The translations under genes and the position numbers were made by a program. The notes under the pieces are model-generated. The model had not been told where the DNA came from and did no database searches. It was given only the letters and a program-made list of their open reading frames with translations. A stretch of 64,000 nt of DNA from Phyllobacterium myrsinacearum (GTDB lineage Bacteria; Pseudomonadota; Alphaproteobacteria; Rhizobiales; Rhizobiaceae), in contig NZ_JACGXN010000001.1 in NCBI RefSeq assembly GCF_014138285.1, positions 1,787,314 to 1,851,313 of the forward strand, read 5' to 3'. This document shows positions 28,645 to 38,428 of the stretch, piece by piece; the stretch's first letter is position 1; every line of letters starts with the position of its first letter.

Positions 28645-30271
28645 CTGTTCTGCCGTCCTGTCTGGCGAGCCTGGTCGCACCGCGGTCTGCCGCGAACATC
28701 AGCAGTAGGCACAAGACTCCCAGGATCAGGGCCAGTCCTGCTGCATCCTGTGTGCGATAACTGCCCATCCGTTGCAAGAGCAGGAATGGCAGCGTCTGGA
28801 TGGAATCATTGCCGAAAAGCGCGATGGTTCCAAGATCGCCGAGGGACAGGGCCATGGCAAAGGCGAAGGCAACACCCATAGGCAGGCGCAAAGCTGGTCC
28901 GTCGATCAGCCGCAATCGATTCCAGCCGGAAATGCCAAGCTGGAGGCAAAGCCGGTTGTGACGGCTTGCGGCCGTATCCCAGGCGGGGCGCAGTATGCGG
29001 AAGGCAAAAGGCACCGCCATGGCGGCATTGACGCAGATGACCATGACAGGAGCGAGGCTGAACGGGTTGATCGCGTGGCGCGACAGGATAAACCAGCCGG
29101 CACCGATGACGATAGGGGGCACAACCATGATCAGACTTGCACCCAGATCGAGTCCGCGTTCAAACGGGCCGGGCGAGGCTGCTTGTCTCCGGCTTTGCTG
29201 ATATTCCCGCGCCATGACAAGTGCGAGCGAAATCAGCACCGAGAGCAAGGCGGCACCTGCGCCAAGCACGATGCTCGTGAGAATAGCGCGCCAGACGATG
29301 AATTCCGTCATTAACCGCAGCAGGTCGGCACCAAGTCCCGAAACAAGTGTTCCCGCCATGGGAAGGCCCACAAAGAGCAACCCCAGCACAATAATCGTCG
29401 TGTTGACGAATCGTGTTGTCCGGCCTGGGCGCTCGAAGCGTCGCGCCGTTGTCTGGAGACTGAAACCTTCCTCTGCCGGCCTGCCCGTCAGACTGAGCAG
29501 CAACAGGATCGCAATGGTCAAACCCAGCTGCAGAAGTGTGAGCGATACCGCGCGGGCAATATCGAAATCGAAATGCAGGGACTGGTAAATTGCAACTTCC
29601 AGCGTTGTTGCACGTGGCCCGCCACCCAGGGTCAGGACGATCGTGAACGACGTAATGCAGAGCATGAAGATCAATCCGGCAATTCCGGAGAGGTTGCGCC
29701 GGATGACGGGCCATTCAATCAACCGGAACCGCGCCCAGCTGCCCATGCCCAATTGCGAGGATAGTTTCCAATAATCCGCCGGAATGGAATCGAGACTTGC
29801 CAGGACGAGCCGCGTCGCCAGCGGCAGATTGAAGAAGACGTGGGCCAGAAGGATTCCAGTGAGGCCGTAAACATTGGGTATAGCGTCAAATCCGAGCCTG
29901 TTGAGCCCGAAGGCAAGCAAGCCATTACGGCCATAGACGCTGGTAATGCCCAGAACGGCCACGAGCGCGGGCAAAGCCAACGGCAAGGCAAACAGGCGCA
30001 GAATCAGCGCGCGGCCGGGGAAAGCCGGATGTTCATGCAGGGCGCGGGCCACGGGAATGGCGAAGGCGATCGCCAGCAACATGGACAGGAGTGCCTGCAT
30101 GAGTGTGAAGCGTGCGACGCGCCACAAATAGCTGTCGAATGCGGCAAATCCCTCGGTACTGCCCCGCAGCGCTTCAACTGCGAGGCCGAGAAGTGCGCCA
30201 CCCGCAAGTGTCGCCAGAAAGGCAAGGGCGGTTGCCCCGGCCCATGGTTTCAGGGTGCGGGTGGCTGCCAC
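28637..30271 (-). CDS. thiP: Thiamine ABC transporter, permease
   Basis: 544 residues, a fused double permease of the inner membrane: two binding-protein-dependent transport domains, each with about six hydrophobic segments. The coupling loops are visible as [10 protein letters not shown] near the start and the EAA-like stretches [23 protein letters not shown] and [20 protein letters not shown]. The start is GTG, four bases after the thiB stop. Together with ThiB and ThiQ it forms the thiamine/TPP importer. Confidence 0.94.
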   Translation of the reverse strand: MAATRTLKPWAGATALAFLATLAGGALLGLAVEALRGSTEGFAAFDSYLWRVARFTLMQALLSMLLAIAFAIPVARALHEHPAFPGRALILRLFALPLALPALVAVLGITSVYGRNGLLAFGLNRLGFDAIPNVYGLTGILLAHVFFNLPLATRLVLASLDSIPADYWKLSSQLGMGSWARFRLIEWPVIRRNLSGIAGLIFMLCITSFTIVLTLGGGPRATTLEVAIYQSLHFDFDIARAVSLTLLQLGLTIAILLLLSLTGRPAEEGFSLQTTARRFERPGRTTRFVNTTIIVLGLLFVGLPMAGTLVSGLGADLLRLMTEFIVWRAILTSIVLGAGAALLSVLISLALVMAREYQQSRRQAASPGPFERGLDLGASLIMVVPPIVIGAGWFILSRHAINPFSLAPVMVICVNAAMAVPFAFRILRPAWDTAASRHNRLCLQLGISGWNRLRLIDGPALRLPMGVAFAFAMALSLGDLGTIALFGNDSIQTLPFLLLQRMGSYRTQDAAGLALILGVLCLLLMFAADRGATRLARQDGRTDD

Positions 30272-30275
30272 CGTA

Positions 30276-31292
30276 TTACAGACTCATCGCCGCGAGCCAT
30301 TCATCGATCCAGGCTTTACGGTTCTTGGCGACTTCTTCGGCGGGGAAGACCAACGTCTTGACCGGCTTTACAAGGTTTTCGAAGGCCGGATTGAGTGCGT
30401 CAGTGGTCTTCGCCGCAGGGTACATCCAGTTGTTTTCAGGAATGGTATCCTGAAATGCCGGGCTGGTCATGAATGTCAGGAATTGCGCCGACAGCGGATT
30501 TTTTGCACCGTTAACGGTCTGCGCGGCCACTTCGACCTGCAGATAATGACCTTCGCTGAACGAGGCGGCCCGGTAGCGATCCACACGCTCGGCAATCAGG
30601 TGATAGGCCGGAGATGTGGTGTAGGACAGAACCAGCGGTGCTTCGCCCTTGGTAAAGAGGCCATAGGCTTCCGACCAGCCGGGTGTGACGGTCAGGACCC
30701 GGTCCTTCAGCTTTGTCCAGGCTTCGCCCGCCTTGTCGCCGTAGACCGATTTGACCCAGAGAAGCAGGCCGAGGCCGGGCGTTGAGGTCCGGGGGTCCTC
30801 AATCACGATCTTCTGTTTTGGATCGCCTTCGACCAGTTCTTTCAGGCTTGCAGGCGGATTCTTCAGTTTTTCGCTATCATAGACAACACCGAAATAGCCG
30901 TAGTCATAAGGGATGAAGATATCGTCCTTGTAGCCGCCGGGAATATTCACGGCGCTGGTGTCAATGCCATGCGGCGCGAAAAGATTGGTTTCCCTGGCCT
31001 CATAGGTCAGGTTGGTATCGAGGCCGAGAACTACATCCGCCTTGGTGGTTTCGCCTTCAAGTTTGATGCGGTTAAGCAGGGCGACACCATCGGCAACCGG
31101 CACAAATTCCACCGTGCAGGTGCATTGTTTTTCAAAGGCCTCTTTGACCTTCGGCCCCGGACCCCACTCGGCGGTGAAGCTTTCATAGGTGTAGACGGTG
31201 AGCTTGCCTTCGGCGCGCGCCACGTCAAGCGGCATGATGCCGAGCACGGCCAAAACCGCTGCTGTCTTTACAATAGTCTCGAATGGCCGCAT
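30276..31292 (-). CDS. thiB: Thiamine ABC transporter, substrate-binding protein
   Basis: 338 residues with a signal peptide (cleavage after ARA, near residue 27) and a mature start [18 protein letters not shown], diagnostic of ThiB. Further blocks are [15 protein letters not shown] and the ligand-cleft tyrosine/tryptophan segments such as PENNWMYP. It captures thiamine, TMP or TPP in the periplasm. The ribosome site AGGAGG lies five bases before the ATG and can be locked in a hairpin downstream of the TPP riboswitch. Confidence 0.95.
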   Translation of the reverse strand: MRPFETIVKTAAVLAVLGIMPLDVARAEGKLTVYTYESFTAEWGPGPKVKEAFEKQCTCTVEFVPVADGVALLNRIKLEGETTKADVVLGLDTNLTYEARETNLFAPHGIDTSAVNIPGGYKDDIFIPYDYGYFGVVYDSEKLKNPPASLKELVEGDPKQKIVIEDPRTSTPGLGLLLWVKSVYGDKAGEAWTKLKDRVLTVTPGWSEAYGLFTKGEAPLVLSYTTSPAYHLIAERVDRYRAASFSEGHYLQVEVAAQTVNGAKNPLSAQFLTFMTSPAFQDTIPENNWMYPAAKTTDALNPAFENLVKPVKTLVFPAEEVAKNRKAWIDEWLAAMSL

Positions 31293-31353
31293 CGGCGCCT
31301 CCTATCGTTCATGGTTCAAAAGGATTGGTGCGCCGGCAAATCTGCCGCGTCTA

Positions 31354-31446
31354 ATCCCTCCGCCGGTACAAGCCGGATCAGGTTCCGCGGGTTGGCAGGG
31401 TTTCCCCTTGCGCCTCTCAGCCGGTCGATGAGACCGGCACCCCGTT
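31354..31446 (-). ncRNA. TPP (THI-element) riboswitch
   Basis: On the minus strand the conserved parts appear in order: ACGGGGTGC, CTGAGAGG, AACCTGATCCGG, TTGTACCGGCGGAGGGA. These are the P2/P4 cores of the thiamine pyrophosphate aptamer. It stands about 60 bases before thiB. Between aptamer and gene two hairpins exclude each other, one of which covers the ribosome site, so control is probably at translation start. Confidence 0.95.
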
Positions 31447-31610
31447 AGAGCATCTCAAGGATAGAGATTCGGCCGAGGCGGTGCAAGCGGTGGATGCTTA
31501 TGAAATCTTTATGTTTTGCCGACTTTGCCAAATCGAATGCTGACATGTTCAGCCGTATCGTCCGCCGCGAAAACACCCCCATCCGTATTTTTCCGACGAA
31601 AGGATCAATC

Positions 31611-31808
31611 ATGTTTCGCGGTCATGGCTTTTATCATTCCAGTGTCAAGGTTCAGCCGAGTGCAGTGGCCCGGAATCCGCGCCAGCATCCAATGCGTTTG
31701 CGCTCCCGCCGGCAGAAGTTCATACCAACGCTCTATCCGAGTCTGTTTCTTGCCATGGGCGTTGCCATTGCCGGCATCGCTGCGATAGCGCTTGGACGAT
31801 TGGTGTAA
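31611..31808 (+). CDS. Small single-pass membrane protein, unknown
   Basis: 65 residues. The basic N-terminal half (PRQHPMRLRSRRQKFIPTLYP) is followed by one membrane segment (SLFLAMGVAIAGIAAIALGRLV) that ends the protein. The ATG at 31611 has AAGGA eight bases before; the frame is open upstream to 31494 without a ribosome site. It lies between the TPP riboswitch (divergent) and thiamine pyrophosphokinase. No family recognised; a thiamine link is only positional. Confidence 0.6.
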   Translation: MFRGHGFYHSSVKVQPSAVARNPRQHPMRLRSRRQKFIPTLYPSLFLAMGVAIAGIAAIALGRLV

Positions 31809-31862
31809 AGCCCGTGCACACAAGCTCTGTGCGACCGGCTTTTGCCATGCTATGGCCGGTGC

Positions 31863-32489
31863 ATGAGCAAATTCGTTCTTCTTCTCGGCGGAACCGTTCA
31901 CGTCACCGACCGTCTCCGGCATCTTGTGGCCGGCGCGCGCATTCTTGCGGCCGATGGCGGCATCGCGCATGCGCAGCCTTTGGGGCTTGAACCGGAATTG
32001 TGGTTGGGCGATTTCGATTCAACGTCGCCCGAGCTGGCCGAACGCTATGAACACGTGCCACGTTCGGTATTCCCCGCTGCCAAGGATATGACTGACGGCG
32101 AACTCGCGCTGAACGAGGCCTATCGGCTGGGCGCCACGGAAGTGATTCTCTGTGGCGCGTTTGGCGGCGAACGCACCGATCACACCCTGTTGCATCTGAC
32201 CATGGCGACCCGTTATGCCGCTGAAGGGCGAAAGATCATTCTGTCCAGCGGGACCGAGGAGGCACATCCTTTGGTTGCAGGGTCTTACGCGTTCGATTTT
32301 GTCGATGGAACACTGTTCAGCATTGTTGCATTTACGTCCCTGCGTGGATTATTTATCCATGGTGCGCGGTGGCCGCTGGAAAATATGGAACTTTCTTTCG
32401 GTTCATCGCTTACAGTGTCGAATGCCGTGTGTGGAAAACTCCACGTATCGCTTCATTCAGGCAAAGCAGTCCTGATTGCTGCACCGTAA
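31863..32489 (+). CDS. Thiamine pyrophosphokinase
   Basis: A 208-residue enzyme transferring pyrophosphate from ATP to thiamine to make TPP. Motifs: ILAADGGIAHA, the metal-binding LWLGDFDS, KDMTDGELAL and GGERTDHTLLHL, the ordered signature of the TPK catalytic domain, and a C-terminal thiamine-binding part with SLRGLF and LTVSNAV. The ATG at 31863 gives the usual N-terminus; one at 31842 lacks support. Beside the thiamine importer, it completes a salvage route: uptake then phosphorylation. Confidence 0.93.
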   Translation: MSKFVLLLGGTVHVTDRLRHLVAGARILAADGGIAHAQPLGLEPELWLGDFDSTSPELAERYEHVPRSVFPAAKDMTDGELALNEAYRLGATEVILCGAFGGERTDHTLLHLTMATRYAAEGRKIILSSGTEEAHPLVAGSYAFDFVDGTLFSIVAFTSLRGLFIHGARWPLENMELSFGSSLTVSNAVCGKLHVSLHSGKAVLIAAP

Positions 32490-32592
32490 AATTGCGAAAC
32501 GCTTGTAAAACAAAGCGGAAAATGCAATTCTTGGCGCACAGCATTGGGGACGCAAGCTGGTTAGTTTAGTTTTGAAACGGGAGAGGTCTTCC

Positions 32593-32889
32593 ATGTTGAA
32601 AAGTTTGTCGACAGTAGCAGTTGCCGCAATTCTGGCATTTTCGGTAGCCGGCTGTACAACGAGTGAACAGCGCACGGCGGGTTATGGTGTGGGCGGTGCA
32701 GCACTTGGTGCTTTGGCTGGTGGTGCAATCGGTGGTGGCCGTGGCGCGCTCGCCGGTGCTGCCATCGGTGGTGTTGGCGGTGTCGCTGTTGGTGCCGCAA
32801 CGGCCAACAACAATGGCGGCGGTCGTCGTTACTGCACATACGAAAACCGTTATGGCGAACGCTATCGCGCGCCTTGCCGCGGATATTAA
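32593..32889 (+). CDS. Glycine-zipper lipoprotein, copy 1
   Basis: 98 residues. A lipobox VAGC places the lipidated cysteine at 21; the mature protein starts CTTSEQ. Then follow about 50 residues of glycine-zipper repeats (GVGGAALGALAGGAIGGG) and a C-terminal RRYCTYENRYGERYRAPCRGY with two cysteines that could form a disulfide. Such proteins are outer-membrane lipoproteins of unknown job. It has the same architecture as the next gene. Confidence 0.85.
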   Translation: MLKSLSTVAVAAILAFSVAGCTTSEQRTAGYGVGGAALGALAGGAIGGGRGALAGAAIGGVGGVAVGAATANNNGGGRRYCTYENRYGERYRAPCRGY

Positions 32890-32910
32890 TTTTTCCCATC
32901 AGGGAAAGTG

Positions 32911-32942
32911 GAACAGGCCGGGAAACCGGCCTGTTTTTGTTT
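32911..32942 (+). terminator. Rho-independent terminator after lipoprotein 1
   Basis: ACAGGCCGG (32913-32921) pairs with CCGGCCTGT (32926-32934) and is followed by TTTTGTTT. Confidence 0.88.
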
Positions 32943-33031
32943 GAGCGGCTGCCCGACAGATCGGCGATCTTTGTTCTGCCGCATTAGGCCCGCACGATAT
33001 GGCCGCTATATTCATGTTGAGAGGATTTACG

Positions 33032-33400
33032 ATGAGTTTTCGTTTAACCGCGATTGCGGTTTCCGCGCTTCTGGCCATGTCACTGGCTGGCTGCGAAACG
33101 AGCGAACAGAACCAGCGTGCCGGGACGGGCGCGTTGATCGGCGGTGGTGTTGGTGCTCTCGCCGGACAGGCGCTCGGGCATAATACCAAGAGCACCGTAA
33201 TCGGTGCGGCCGGTGGTGCGCTTCTTGGTGCTGCTGTCGGTACCGCAACGACACCAAGCGGTAGCGGCAATGGCAATCAGAATCTTTGCCGTTATCAGCG
33301 GCCTGACGGCAGCATCTACAACGCCCCTTGCGAAGGCAATGGTGGTCGTGGTGCCGCCTATGGCGGTAACAACAACGGTTATGACAACGGCGGCTATTGA
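33032..33400 (+). CDS. Glycine-zipper lipoprotein, copy 2
   Basis: 122 residues: signal with lipobox LAGC (Cys21), mature start CETSEQ, glycine zipper (GALIGGGVGALAGQALGH), then a C-terminal CRYQRPDGSIYNAPCEG with two cysteines and an Asn/Gly/Tyr-rich tail. The parallel with the upstream gene (cysteine position, TSEQ, zipper, paired C-terminal cysteines ending in APC) points to an old tandem duplication. GAGAGGA precedes the ATG. Confidence 0.85.
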   Translation: MSFRLTAIAVSALLAMSLAGCETSEQNQRAGTGALIGGGVGALAGQALGHNTKSTVIGAAGGALLGAAVGTATTPSGSGNGNQNLCRYQRPDGSIYNAPCEGNGGRGAAYGGNNNGYDNGGY

Positions 33401-33422
33401 GCGGCACGTTGCTGAACTGATG

Positions 33423-33456
33423 CAGACAGGCCGGTTTTCCGGCCTGTCCTGTTTTA
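33423..33456 (+). terminator. Terminator after lipoprotein 2
   Basis: GACAGGCCGG (33425-33434) pairs with CCGGCCTGTC (33439-33448) around TTTT, followed by CTGTTTTA. Confidence 0.8.
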
Positions 33457-33556
33457 TGCCATAAAGATATTTGACAGCGGCGCCAATCTCGCCGACAAGC
33501 GCCCGTCGGCACTGATGTCCGGCGATTGCGCTCATTTTTCAGAACTGAAAAACTCC

Positions 33557-35374
33557 ATGGCCCCTCCACTTCTTCGTCTTGACCGGATTGCACTGACGTT
33601 TGGCGGCACACCGCTTTTGAGCGATGCGGCAATCTCCGTCAGCGAGGGTGACCGTATCGCCCTTGTCGGCCGTAACGGATCGGGCAAGTCGACGCTCCTC
33701 AAGATCGCTGCGGGTTTCATTGCCCCGACCGATGGCGAAGTATTCCGTCATCCCGGCGTGACCATCCGCTATCTCGCCCAGGCGCCTGACATGGAGGGCT
33801 TTGCCAATGTCCGCGACTATGTCGAGGCGGGACTTGGACCGGCGGATGACCTTTATCGTGTAAGCTATATTCTTGAACATCTCGGTCTGACCGGCGAGGA
33901 AAAACCGGACAATCTGTCGGGTGGCGAGGCGCGGCGTGCGGCACTGGCCAAGGTTCTTGCACCGCAACCGGATATCCTGCTCCTCGACGAGCCGACCAAC
34001 CATCTCGATCTGACAACCATTGAATGGCTGGAAGGCGAATTGCGGCAGATCCGCTCCAGCATCGTGGTCATTTCCCACGACAGACGATTCCTGGAAAACA
34101 TCAGCCGCTCGACCGTCTGGCTCGATCGCGGCGTTACGAAACGACTTGATCAGGGCTTTGGCGCCTTCGAGGAATGGCGTGACAAGGTACTTGAAGAGGA
34201 AGAGCGCGATCTGCACAAGCTCGGCCGCCAGATCGTGCGTGAGGAACATTGGCTACGCTACGGCGTTACGGCACGGCGCAAACGTAACATGCGGCGTCTC
34301 GGCGACCTCCAGACCATGCGCGGGGAATTCCGCAATCATCGCCGCGCGCAAGGCACTGCTGTCCTGAAGGCCAGCGACGCCAGGGAATCCGGCAAGCTGG
34401 TCATCGAGGCTGAACATCTCGTCAAGGGCTACGGGGATCGTGTACTCGTCAAGGATTTTTCAACGCGCATCCAGCGCGGCAACTGTGTCGGCTTTGTCGG
34501 TCCCAACGGTGTCGGCAAGACTACGCTCCTCTCCATGCTGACGGGCCTGCTCGCACCGGACAGCGGTTTCGTGCGCCTTGGCACCAACCTTGAGATCGCC
34601 GTACTGGATCAGAAGCGCGACAGTCTCAATCTTGACCAGACGCTTTCCGACTATCTGACCGATGGCCGCGGCGAGAATGTCATCGTCAACGGTGAGCAGC
34701 GCCATGTGGCGTCCTACATGAAAGACTTTCTGTTCCAGCCGGAGCAATTGCGCACCCCGATCCGTGAGTTATCCGGCGGCGAGCGTGCCCGGCTCATGCT
34801 GGCACGTGTATTGGCACGCCCGGCCAATCTGCTGGTGCTGGACGAACCGACCAATGATCTTGATATGGAAACGCTCGATCTTCTGCAGGAGCTGGTTTCC
34901 GGTTTTGCCGGAACGGTACTCCTGGTCAGCCATGACCGCGATTTCCTCGATCGTACCGTAACATCGGTGATCGCACCGGAAGGCGACGGGCGCTGGCTCG
35001 AATATGCCGGTGGCTACACGGATATGCTGGCGCAGCGCAAGGAAGCACTGGCGACACGCAAAGAGCTGAAAACGGCCAAGTCACCGGCTTCTACCGAAGC
35101 CACGGGGGAGAAACCCGCCGTGCAGCGCGAGGAAAAGCGCAAACTTTCATACAAGCAGAAATTCGCGCTGGAAAACCTGCCGGGCAAGATGGAAGCGCTG
35201 CACGCAGACATCCACAAGCTTGAGGCAAAGCTCGCTGATCCCAATCTCTTTGCCAAGAATCCGCAGCTCTTCAACAAGACCGTCGAGGAGATCGGCAAGA
35301 AGCGCCACGATCTTGAACGTTTCGAGGAAGAATGGCTGGAACTTGAGATGCTGCGCGAGGAAATCGAGGGTTAG
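33557..35374 (+). CDS. ABC-F family ATPase (Uup/EttA-like)
   Basis: 605 residues with two ABC domains and no membrane part. First domain: Walker A GRNGSGKST, signature LSGGEARRAALAKVL, Walker B DILLLDEPTNHLD. Second domain: GPNGVGKTT, LSGGERARLMLARVL, LLVLDEPTNDLD. The linker between them is helical, and the C-terminal third (KLSYKQKFALENLPGKMEALHADIHKLEAKL) is a coiled coil as in Uup. ABC-F proteins act on ribosomes or DNA structures. The ATG at 33557 gives the family start PPLLRLDRIALTFGG. Confidence 0.92.
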   Translation: MAPPLLRLDRIALTFGGTPLLSDAAISVSEGDRIALVGRNGSGKSTLLKIAAGFIAPTDGEVFRHPGVTIRYLAQAPDMEGFANVRDYVEAGLGPADDLYRVSYILEHLGLTGEEKPDNLSGGEARRAALAKVLAPQPDILLLDEPTNHLDLTTIEWLEGELRQIRSSIVVISHDRRFLENISRSTVWLDRGVTKRLDQGFGAFEEWRDKVLEEEERDLHKLGRQIVREEHWLRYGVTARRKRNMRRLGDLQTMRGEFRNHRRAQGTAVLKASDARESGKLVIEAEHLVKGYGDRVLVKDFSTRIQRGNCVGFVGPNGVGKTTLLSMLTGLLAPDSGFVRLGTNLEIAVLDQKRDSLNLDQTLSDYLTDGRGENVIVNGEQRHVASYMKDFLFQPEQLRTPIRELSGGERARLMLARVLARPANLLVLDEPTNDLDMETLDLLQELVSGFAGTVLLVSHDRDFLDRTVTSVIAPEGDGRWLEYAGGYTDMLAQRKEALATRKELKTAKSPASTEATGEKPAVQREEKRKLSYKQKFALENLPGKMEALHADIHKLEAKLADPNLFAKNPQLFNKTVEEIGKKRHDLERFEEEWLELEMLREEIEG

Positions 35375-35414
35375 GAGAGGTAAGCCGGAACGGTTCCCGC
35401 CCGGCTCTCCAATA
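35375..35414. terminator. Hairpin between convergent ABC-F gene and zapA
   Basis: GAGAGGTAAGCCGG and CCGGCTCTC can fold into an imperfect stem within the 40-bp gap between the two stops. There is no clear T-run. Confidence 0.4.
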
Positions 35415-35780
35415 TCAATTGGTTTTTGGCGCGATCTTCACGGCAAGGTTCTCGATGCGGCTTGTTACCTCCGAGAGGACACCGGTGATCGCCGTGTCAT
35501 TCTTGTCCGCTTTTTGCAAGGCTTCGTCACGGCTCTTGCGCAAGGCATCTGCCTCGTTCTCGAGGCCTTTCACCCGCATCTGCAATTCATGCAGTTCGTC
35601 CGTGATCATGATACCAGCCATGACGGTCAGGCGCAGGTCGCCGATTTCACCGAACGACGATTTGAGGTGCGTCACGTAACGGTCGAACCGTTCTGCGAGG
35701 CCGGTCAGATGCTGCTCCTGGCCTTCGTCACAGGCCATCCGGTAAGCTTTGCCGTCAATCGTAACTGTTACAGTGGCCAT
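35415..35780 (-). CDS. zapA: Cell division protein ZapA
   Basis: 121 residues. The N-terminal ZapA domain reads VTVTIDGKAYRMACDEGQEQHLTGLAERFDRYV and continues GEIGDLRLTVMAGIMITDEL; the C-terminal half is a coiled coil. ZapA bundles FtsZ filaments at mid-cell. It lies downstream of the DUF4164 gene on the same strand, with a gap of 27 bp, and both are probably one operon. Confidence 0.93.
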   Translation of the reverse strand: MATVTVTIDGKAYRMACDEGQEQHLTGLAERFDRYVTHLKSSFGEIGDLRLTVMAGIMITDELHELQMRVKGLENEADALRKSRDEALQKADKNDTAITGVLSEVTSRIENLAVKIAPKTN

Positions 35781-35807
35781 GGGCGTCTCTTTCAGCTGAT
35801 AGCGGTA

Positions 35808-36080
35808 TTACCGGTCCAGTACGGTACGAATGGATTCCATCGCCGTCACGAGACGGCGGGAGACTTCCTTGTTGGCGGCTTCCAGACGTTCCGCCCGTCC
35901 TTCAGACGCATCCAACTCCTGGGCCAGCCTCCGCCGGTCCATGTTCATGCGCTGGACCTCTTCCTCGGCTTCGGCAAAATCACCTTCCTGCTCGAGGCGC
36001 ATGTCAACAGCGTCCTCGAGATGAGCCAAGGCTTTTGCCAGTCGTTCAAGAACCTGTTTGAGGGTGGCTTCCTGTGCCAT
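35808..36080 (-). CDS. DUF4164 coiled-coil protein
   Basis: 90 residues, almost wholly coiled coil (LKQVLERLAKALAHLEDAVDMRLEQEGDFAEAEEEVQRMNMDRRRLAQELDASEGRAERLEAANKEV, read in register). The ATG at 36080 follows AGGGGA; the longer frame has a cysteine/arginine-rich start unlike the family. It is constantly found beside zapA in Rhizobiales, suggesting a division-linked role, but no function is proven. Confidence 0.82.
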   Translation of the reverse strand: MAQEATLKQVLERLAKALAHLEDAVDMRLEQEGDFAEAEEEVQRMNMDRRRLAQELDASEGRAERLEAANKEVSRRLVTAMESIRTVLDR

Positions 36081-36273
36081 TTTCGCGTTTCCCCTGTGTG
36101 TCGCTCTTTTACGCGAATCGCAAAAAGAAGAACAGCTTATGCGCCGAAGTCTAGAGGGCACATCAACGTCGCGTCAATCAATCCGCGTTGTCACAGTCCG
36201 GTCATGCACTGATAATAAGCGTCTGCGACGAAAGAGCCTGCTTTTCGAATGCCTCAATTTGACTTAGGTTTTA

Positions 36274-36301
36274 TTGACTCCCTCATGACACCTGCTATGT
36301 G
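36274..36301 (+). promoter_or_regulatory. Possible promoter of tkt
   Basis: TTGACT (36274-36279) and TATGTG (36296-36301) with a 16-bp spacer, about 75 bp before the tkt start. The rest of the 295-bp gap 36081-36375 shows no gene. Confidence 0.35.
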
Positions 36302-36375
36302 TCGCGTGCCTTTTGGATTTTGTCTAACCGGCGTCCAGAAACGGCATTTCCTATCCTCTTCGAAAGACGGTACAC

Positions 36376-38361
36376 ATGACCAATTCTGAAAAATCCAACC
36401 AAATGGCCAATGCAATCCGCTTTCTGTCGGCAGATGCAGTGGAGAAGGCCAATTCTGGCCATCCGGGTCTTCCCATGGGCGCAGCTGATATTGCGACCGT
36501 TCTCTATACCCGCTTCCTGAAGCATGATCCGAAAGCGCCACACTGGCCGGACCGCGATCGCTTTGTCCTTTCCGCAGGACATGGCTCGATGCTGCTTTAT
36601 TCGGTGCTCTATCTCTCCGGTTACGAAGATATCACTATCGATCAGATCAAGAACTTCCGCCAGCTTGGCTCGCGCACAGCCGGTCATCCGGAATATGGTC
36701 ATGCCGCCGGCATCGAGACCACGACGGGCCCACTCGGCCAGGGTCTGGCTAATTCTGTCGGCATGGCGCTTTCCGAGCGCATCCTGAACGCCCAATTTGG
36801 CGATGATCTCGTCAACCACCATACCTATGTGATCGTCGGTGACGGCTGCCTCATGGAAGGCATCAGCCAGGAAGCCATCGCGCTTGCCGGTCATCTCAAG
36901 CTGAACAAGCTGATCGTTTTCTGGGACCACAACAACATTTCCATCGATGGTCCGGTATCGCTCGCCGACAACACGGATCAATGTGCCCGCGTTGAGGCAT
37001 CCGGCTGGAACTCCATCAATGTCGACGGCCACGATCAGGATGCGATTGCTGCTGCTATCGAAAAAGCCCACAAATCCGACAAGCCGACTCTGATTGCCTG
37101 CAAGACGACAATCGGTTTTGGTGCGCCGACCAAGGCCGGCACCAACAAGGTACATGGTTCGCCGCTGGGTGCGGAAGAACTGGCCGGTGCCCGCAAGGCT
37201 CTGGGCTGGACTTCCGAGCCATTCGTCGTGCCTGCCGACATCCTCGATACATGGCGTGTTTCGGGTCTGCGTTCCGCCAAGGAACATGCGGCATGGGAAC
37301 AGCGTCTTGCTGCTGCCAACGCCGAGACGCGTGCTGAGTTTGATCGCCGTATGCGCGGCGACCTGCCTGCCAATTTCGATGCCACCATTGTCGCCTACAA
37401 AAAGAAGCTTTCGGAAGACAAGCCGAAGGTCGCAACCCGCAAGGCGTCGGAAATGGCGCTTGAGGTCATCAACGCCGTGGTTCCTGAGACAATCGGCGGT
37501 TCCGCCGATCTGACCGGTTCCAACAACACCAAGACCAGCCAGACCCAGAACATCAGCCCTGACGATTATGGTCAGCGCTATGTGCATTACGGCATTCGTG
37601 AGCACGGCATGGCCGCTGCCATGAACGGTATCGCGCTGCATGGCGGCCTCATCCCTTATTCCGGCACATTCCTGACTTTCTCGGACTATGCACGCGGCGC
37701 AATGCGCCTATCGAGCCTGATGGGTATCCGGGTCATCTATGTGATGACGCACGATTCCATCGGCTTGGGTGAAGATGGTCCGACCCATCAGCCGGTCGAA
37801 CATCTGGCAGCACTGCGTGCGATTCCGAACAATTATGTGTTCCGTCCCGCCGACGTTGTCGAAACAGCCGAGTGCTGGCAGCTGGCGCTGGAATCCCGCA
37901 AAACCCCGTCGACACTGGCACTGACACGCCAGAACCTGCCGACGGTTCGTACGGACCATGTGGACGAGAATAAATGCGCCTACGGTGCCTATGAGCTGGC
38001 TCCGGCAAGCGGCAAGGCCGAAGTGACAATTTTCGCCACCGGTTCCGAGGTTGAAATTGCCCTGGCTGCCCGTGCACAGCTGGAACAGAACGGTCATCCG
38101 GCCCGCGTCGTCTCTGTACCCTGCTTCGAACTCTTCGAACAGCAGAGCGAGGACTACAAGCGTGCGCTGCTCGGCGATGCGCCGGTCAAGGTTGCGGTGG
38201 AAGCTGCCATCCGTCTCGGCTGGGATCGTTTCATCGGTGTCGATGGTATCTTTGTCGGCATGACCGGTTTTGGTGCCAGCGGTCCGATCGAAGAGCTTTA
38301 CAAGCATTTCGGTATCACGGCAGAAGCCATCGTTTCGGCGGCGGAAGGCAAGTTGAAGTAA
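36376..38361 (+). CDS. tkt: Transketolase
   Basis: A 661-residue TPP enzyme moving two-carbon units between sugar phosphates in the pentose phosphate pathway. The N-terminal domain has [14 protein letters not shown], the TPP motif GDGCLMEG (near 155) and [10 protein letters not shown]; the middle domain has [13 protein letters not shown] (catalytic Glu), [16 protein letters not shown]; a C-terminal transketolase domain closes with FGASGP. Complete and of normal length. It heads a set of sugar-metabolism genes, tkt-gap-pgk-fba. Confidence 0.97.
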   Translation: MTNSEKSNQMANAIRFLSADAVEKANSGHPGLPMGAADIATVLYTRFLKHDPKAPHWPDRDRFVLSAGHGSMLLYSVLYLSGYEDITIDQIKNFRQLGSRTAGHPEYGHAAGIETTTGPLGQGLANSVGMALSERILNAQFGDDLVNHHTYVIVGDGCLMEGISQEAIALAGHLKLNKLIVFWDHNNISIDGPVSLADNTDQCARVEASGWNSINVDGHDQDAIAAAIEKAHKSDKPTLIACKTTIGFGAPTKAGTNKVHGSPLGAEELAGARKALGWTSEPFVVPADILDTWRVSGLRSAKEHAAWEQRLAAANAETRAEFDRRMRGDLPANFDATIVAYKKKLSEDKPKVATRKASEMALEVINAVVPETIGGSADLTGSNNTKTSQTQNISPDDYGQRYVHYGIREHGMAAAMNGIALHGGLIPYSGTFLTFSDYARGAMRLSSLMGIRVIYVMTHDSIGLGEDGPTHQPVEHLAALRAIPNNYVFRPADVVETAECWQLALESRKTPSTLALTRQNLPTVRTDHVDENKCAYGAYELAPASGKAEVTIFATGSEVEIALAARAQLEQNGHPARVVSVPCFELFEQQSEDYKRALLGDAPVKVAVEAAIRLGWDRFIGVDGIFVGMTGFGASGPIEELYKHFGITAEAIVSAAEGKLK

Positions 38362-38428
38362 TCGGCGGGCTAACCGCTTAATCCAATTCATCAAGGGCTC
38401 CTAACTACCCCCAAGGAGAAACTAAAAA

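Noticed and set aside
33027-33632. 201-codon frame opposite the second glycine-zipper lipoprotein
   Set aside because: The histidine/arginine-rich translation is the antisense of glycine/alanine repeats, and it crosses two terminator hairpins.
36081-36375. 6S RNA gene beside zapA
   Set aside because: 6S RNA often lies near zapA, so the gap was read for its long hairpin with central bubble; I could not trace one on either strand.
36295-37641. 448-codon open frame opposite transketolase
   Set aside because: It is the shadow of a highly expressed gene with strong codon bias; no ribosome site, low-complexity translation unlike any family, and tkt is certain.
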